Assembly (NCBI GenBank): GCA_002364975.1 | Contig: DEYT01000070.1 | Span: 1-8,674 of the forward strand | DNA length: 8,674 nt | Reading direction: 5' to 3' | DNA from: Opitutia bacterium UBA3151 | GTDB lineage: Bacteria; Verrucomicrobiota; Verrucomicrobiia; Opitutales; Seribacteraceae | Shown: positions 5,519 through 8,674 of the stretch, in pieces | Position numbering within the stretch: position 1 is the stretch's first letter | Layout of the letters: each line of letters opens with the position of its first letter | The notes under the pieces: model-generated | What the model was told of the DNA's origin: nothing | Database searches by the model: none | The model's input: only the letters and a program-made list of their open reading frames with translations | Made by a program: the position numbers and the translations under genes

Positions 5519-8074
5519 TCAGTTTAAAAGGCTTGAAGGTTTTTCTTTCAAAACACTTCGAGTAGCAATTTCACTGACCAAGATCGAAAGAAATACGACC
5601 CCGAGTATAATCGTAATGGGAAGTGCGATGTGAAAACTCCAGACTCGGTCAAAAACTTTTTCAGCTAGCAAATAACTAGTACTCATACTCAGGGCAATCC
5701 CGAGTACTGAGGCGGAGAGAGCAAGCAGACCAAATTCAATTCTTACCTGCATCTTGAGGTCGGTAAAAGAAGCCCCTAAGACTTTAAGCAAATTAATTTC
5801 CCACCTCTGCTGCCGAGCTTTTTCGCGGGCAAGTGAATACAGCACGATAATTCCAGCGAGTATTGAAAGTCCGGCCATAACCTGCAGGGCCCAAGTCATT
5901 TGGGAGATGATTTCTAATACCTTCCGCCCGGTTCGCTCAACATCAACGATCGAGACGGTTGGGAATTTCCGAACCAATAAGTTTTGAATTTCCTCTTTTT
6001 CTTTTTCAGATAAATCATTGAGCGTTGCCACAAATGTCTTCGGTGCCGTTTCAAGCACACCTGGTTGCATCTGAACAAAAAAGTTAGGCTGAAAACTGGT
6101 CCACTTTACACGGCGCAGATTTACGACCTGAGCATCGATTGGTACCCCGCCCACTTCAATTTGCATGGAATCCCCAAGGTCTAGATCGAGGGATTCAGCA
6201 TACTTGTGTTCCAGTGAAACTTCCACTGGGAGGGATGCATTCGGATCGTAATTCATACGGACCATTCTTCCACTAATGATTTCCTCACTTTCCAGTAAAT
6301 GATCCCGATAACTGAGGTTGAAGCCACGATTACGAAAACTGTTTCTCCTTTGTTCACGCGGATTTTCATATTCACGATCGGTCTCTTTAAGTTCCTCGTA
6401 TTTCTTTCCTTTGATCGAGATTAATTTCCCCCGGACCCAAGGGGTGAGGTTTTGAATTGGTTTACCTTGGTTCGCAAGGGTAGTGAGTAAATCTGGTAAG
6501 TGGTCTTCTTGGAGATCGAAGAGAAAGAGTTTAGGCAATTTGCCAGAATCTCCGGTCGATCCGATTTCCTGATCCAAGCTGTATTGAAACTGTGGAATGA
6601 TATTGAGGAGTAAGACACCGATCCCGAGTGCTAGAAACCCAGTTACCGTACTCGCCCGGTTCCTAGATAAGGATCGAGTTGCAAGGCGTAGATTGAGAGG
6701 GGACTTTCGAAAGAAGCGATCCAAAATCCAAAGAGAGGAAATTCCAATCAAATAGAGAACAACCACGCTAATTAAAAGGGAAAGGAAGAAATAATTCGCC
6801 AATTTCCATGAGTTGGATTGAAAAAGACAAATTCCCCAAAAGGCGAGAATACCTGGAATTGCGAAGATTAAAGAGGATTTTAAAGAGCGGTCACCAGGGC
6901 GAGTTGATTCACGAAATAATTCAGCCGGTCGAAGGAGCCGGATTTTCCACAAGCTCGGAAGAGCCAAGAACCAGCCCCCGCAAATAGCTACCAGCAAGGC
7001 CAGAACTATGCTTTGTGGTTGGAGAGATGCCTCAAGGGCAATGGGTACGAATTCGCTTAAAACCGTGGAAAGTAAAGGAATGATAAAAAAACAAATGAAG
7101 ATTGTGGGCAAGGCGGCGGCGATTCCCAAAATTGACAACTGCATGAGGTAGGTTCGGATTGCGGTTCCTTTTTCAGCTCCCATACAAACTAGAATTGCGA
7201 CATCGTTCATGCGTTGATTGACGAAGCCTTGGTATAGGTATCCGCTTCCCAAGGAAGCAAGAAAGAGTGCGACCATGGATACAAGTCCGAGAAAATCTGA
7301 AAGGTATCTGAGCAAGCGACTGGCTCGATTTCCAACCCGTTGATGAGAATAGACTCGTATATCGGGCGATTTAAGAGCCAGTGAAAGGCTTCCAGCAAGT
7401 GCCTCGGAGTCCTGTCCCTTTGGCAGGAGGAATAAGTGATTGCGAAAAGCAGTGTTTCCTTGAGTTAGTAACTGGGTTTCTTCTAAAAAATTTTTACTTA
7501 TGAAAACCTTGGGTGCCAATTCGGCTGCTTGAAAACTCAAGGCGGTTTCATCCTTGATTAGATCAGAAACTCGGAAGGTTTTTTTACCAATTTTCAATTC
7601 CTCCCCCAAGTCAATTTCCAACTGGCTTCGTAGCTCTGGGTAGATCCAAACCAATGGTTTTTCATGTAGTAGGGTCTCGTCTTCTCCAGTAATTTCTCCT
7701 GCTAGGGAGGTAACGAATTTCCCGTGGAATGGAAATCCTTTCTCCATCGCAATAATTTTGACCAATCGACTCCGCCCAGATGGGCCCGCGACCATAGAGA
7801 AAAAATCGACCACTTCGATTTCTTTGGTTCCCGAAGGCAAACCGGTACGGGTTACCGCAAGCTCTTCATCTGAGATGATTCTTCTAGCCCGAATTGCCAG
7901 GTCTGCCCCGAGCAGTTGTTTGGATTCAGCCACAACTTTTTCTTCCAAACTGTATTTAAAGGAATCGACACTAATGAACCCAACCAACCCGAGGGAAAGA
8001 TTGATCCCATAAAAGATACAAAAGGAGCGATTGTTACGAATTTCTCGCCAAGCGTTGCGGATGACGAAACCCAT
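5519..8074 (-). CDS. ybbP: ABC transporter permease, YbbP type (two FtsX domains)
   Basis: 851 residues, inner membrane. Ten likely membrane segments lie near residues 18-36, 262-284, 311-336, 354-376, 402-418, 428-451, 477-496, 729-748, 780-803 and 814-835. The 4+2+4 layout with large periplasmic domains (about 40-260 and 500-725) fits YbbP (E. coli, about 800 residues). FtsX coupling-helix motifs appear at MNDVAILVCMGA (289-300) and WEINLLKVLGAS (758-769). YbbP-specific segments include LLGADLAIRARR (54-65), SRLVKIIAM (102-110) and WTSFQPNFFVQMQPGVLE (658-675). The family belongs to the MacB/LolCE mechanotransmission group, thought to move lipids or envelope substrates rather than pump solutes through a pore; its exact substrate is not established. 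The start codon overlaps the stop of the ATPase by one base (TAATG), so the two are translationally coupled. The gene converges on the accessory block and is 9 bases from its last stop. Confidence 0.92.
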   Translation of the reverse strand: MGFVIRNAWREIRNNRSFCIFYGINLSLGLVGFISVDSFKYSLEEKVVAESKQLLGADLAIRARRIISDEELAVTRTGLPSGTKEIEVVDFFSMVAGPSGRSRLVKIIAMEKGFPFHGKFVTSLAGEITGEDETLLHEKPLVWIYPELRSQLEIDLGEELKIGKKTFRVSDLIKDETALSFQAAELAPKVFISKNFLEETQLLTQGNTAFRNHLFLLPKGQDSEALAGSLSLALKSPDIRVYSHQRVGNRASRLLRYLSDFLGLVSMVALFLASLGSGYLYQGFVNQRMNDVAILVCMGAEKGTAIRTYLMQLSILGIAAALPTIFICFFIIPLLSTVLSEFVPIALEASLQPQSIVLALLVAICGGWFLALPSLWKIRLLRPAELFRESTRPGDRSLKSSLIFAIPGILAFWGICLFQSNSWKLANYFFLSLLISVVVLYLIGISSLWILDRFFRKSPLNLRLATRSLSRNRASTVTGFLALGIGVLLLNIIPQFQYSLDQEIGSTGDSGKLPKLFLFDLQEDHLPDLLTTLANQGKPIQNLTPWVRGKLISIKGKKYEELKETDREYENPREQRRNSFRNRGFNLSYRDHLLESEEIISGRMVRMNYDPNASLPVEVSLEHKYAESLDLDLGDSMQIEVGGVPIDAQVVNLRRVKWTSFQPNFFVQMQPGVLETAPKTFVATLNDLSEKEKEEIQNLLVRKFPTVSIVDVERTGRKVLEIISQMTWALQVMAGLSILAGIIVLYSLAREKARQQRWEINLLKVLGASFTDLKMQVRIEFGLLALSASVLGIALSMSTSYLLAEKVFDRVWSFHIALPITIILGVVFLSILVSEIATRSVLKEKPSSLLN

Positions 8075-8673
8075 TATTTACGGGGTGCAAGTTTGCCATC
8101 CTTGAGGACAAGAGTGCGGTCGCAATTTTGAGCAAGGTCATGGTTGTGGGTTACCAGAATCAAAGTCTGCTCACGTTCCTTGCAAAGCTCAAAAAGAAGA
8201 TTCATGACTTCCTTCCCTGTTTTATCGTCCAAATTACCGGACGGCTCATCGGCGAGTATTAGTTTTGGTTTGCCGACAATAGCCCGGGCAATTGCGACTC
8301 TTTGACATTCACCCCCGGAAAGCTGGGAGGGGAAATGGGCGATCCGGTGAGATAGTCCAACCATTTTCAAAGCTTCAAGGGCTGCGGACTGAAAATCATT
8401 TACTTTTTGAAGCTCGAGGGGTATGCCGACATTTTCCAAAGCAGTCAGGTTACTCATTAAGTGATATTGTTGAAAAATGACTCCCAAATTTTTTGCCCGA
8501 AATTGACTCAGTTTATCTTGGGAGAGTTTGGACAGATCCTGCTTATTTACTTCAACAGTACCAAAATCAGGGACATCAAGTCCAGCAAGCAAAGAGAGTA
8601 GGGTAGACTTGCCAGTCCCACTTTGACCAAGAATCGCAACAGCTTCAGAACTTTTAACATCTAGATTTAGTCC
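8074..8673 (-). CDS. ybbA: ABC transporter ATP-binding protein, YbbA/LolD type (5' partial)
   Basis: ATPase partner of the permease. The frame runs unbroken to the right edge, so the N-terminus (about 25-35 residues) is outside the window; 199 residues are visible. All nucleotide-binding motifs are present: Walker A GQSGTGKST (visible residues 16-24, bases 8602-8628), Q-loop FQQYHLM (67-73), signature LSGGE (118-122), Walker B LILADEP (138-144), D-loop SGNLDD and switch histidine in THNHD (H176). 'FRAKNLGVIFQ', 'LTALENVGIPLEL' and the end 'NCDRTLVLKDGKL' resemble YbbA closely; LolD is the alternative. The signature continues ECQR where EQQR is usual, a mild oddity. The TTG at 8592 is internal, since Walker A lies before it. 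The stop TAA shares its last A with the permease ATG. The promoter must lie to the right of this window. Confidence 0.94.
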   Translation of the reverse strand, partial: GLNLDVKSSEAVAILGQSGTGKSTLLSLLAGLDVPDFGTVEVNKQDLSKLSQDKLSQFRAKNLGVIFQQYHLMSNLTALENVGIPLELQKVNDFQSAALEALKMVGLSHRIAHFPSQLSGGECQRVAIARAIVGKPKLILADEPSGNLDDKTGKEVMNLLFELCKEREQTLILVTHNHDLAQNCDRTLVLKDGKLAPRK

Positions 8674-8674
8674 A

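Noticed and set aside
7758..8131. Plus-strand open frames across the transporter genes.
   Set aside because: They run antisense to strongly supported ABC permease and ATPase coding sequence and show no domain or start signal.

Overview
The window looks like chromosomal DNA of a moderately AT-rich Gram-negative bacterium. The outer membrane is indicated by a TonB-dependent receptor, and three or four gene starts lack any clear Shine-Dalgarno sequence. An exported Kelch propeller fused to a PQQ-like propeller with a 'WGGFRG'-type entry motif is a style common in the Planctomycetes-Verrucomicrobia group. My best guess is a marine Verrucomicrobiota (Opitutae-like) organism. This is inference from gene style, not from a phylogenetic marker.

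Positions 2-5509 (+ strand) form an accessory block that I read as a heme/iron acquisition locus. It starts inside a TonB-dependent receptor of the hemoglobin/heme class, with FRAP- and NPNL-like boxes and a histidine between them. Four bases later comes a secreted double beta-propeller protein (Kelch then PQQ-like), which is almost certainly co-transcribed. After 98 bases comes an exported histidine-phosphatase-family protein. A 99-base regulatory spacer follows (4799-4897) with two perfect odd-length palindromes, one of them Fur-box-like and next to a possible -10 element. It leads into a stand-alone AraC-type DNA-binding domain related to siderophore/heme regulators such as PchR, then an unrecognised 79-residue protein.

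Positions 5519-8673 (- strand) hold a convergent ABC transporter of the MacB/Lol superfamily, YbbA-YbbP type: an 851-residue permease and its ATPase. The two overlap by one base (TAATG). The ATPase runs off the right edge and lacks its start. This block looks like ordinary core genome and marks the right border of the accessory block. Only 9 bases separate the two convergent stop codons.

Working model (inference): iron limitation relieves a Fur-type repressor at the palindrome at 4870-4886 and allows synthesis of the small AraC activator, which in turn drives the receptor locus. The double-propeller protein would act in the periplasm or at the cell surface with the receptor. The roles of the phosphatase-like protein and of the 79-residue protein are unknown. 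No tRNA, rRNA, CRISPR array, insertion sequence or phage gene was seen.
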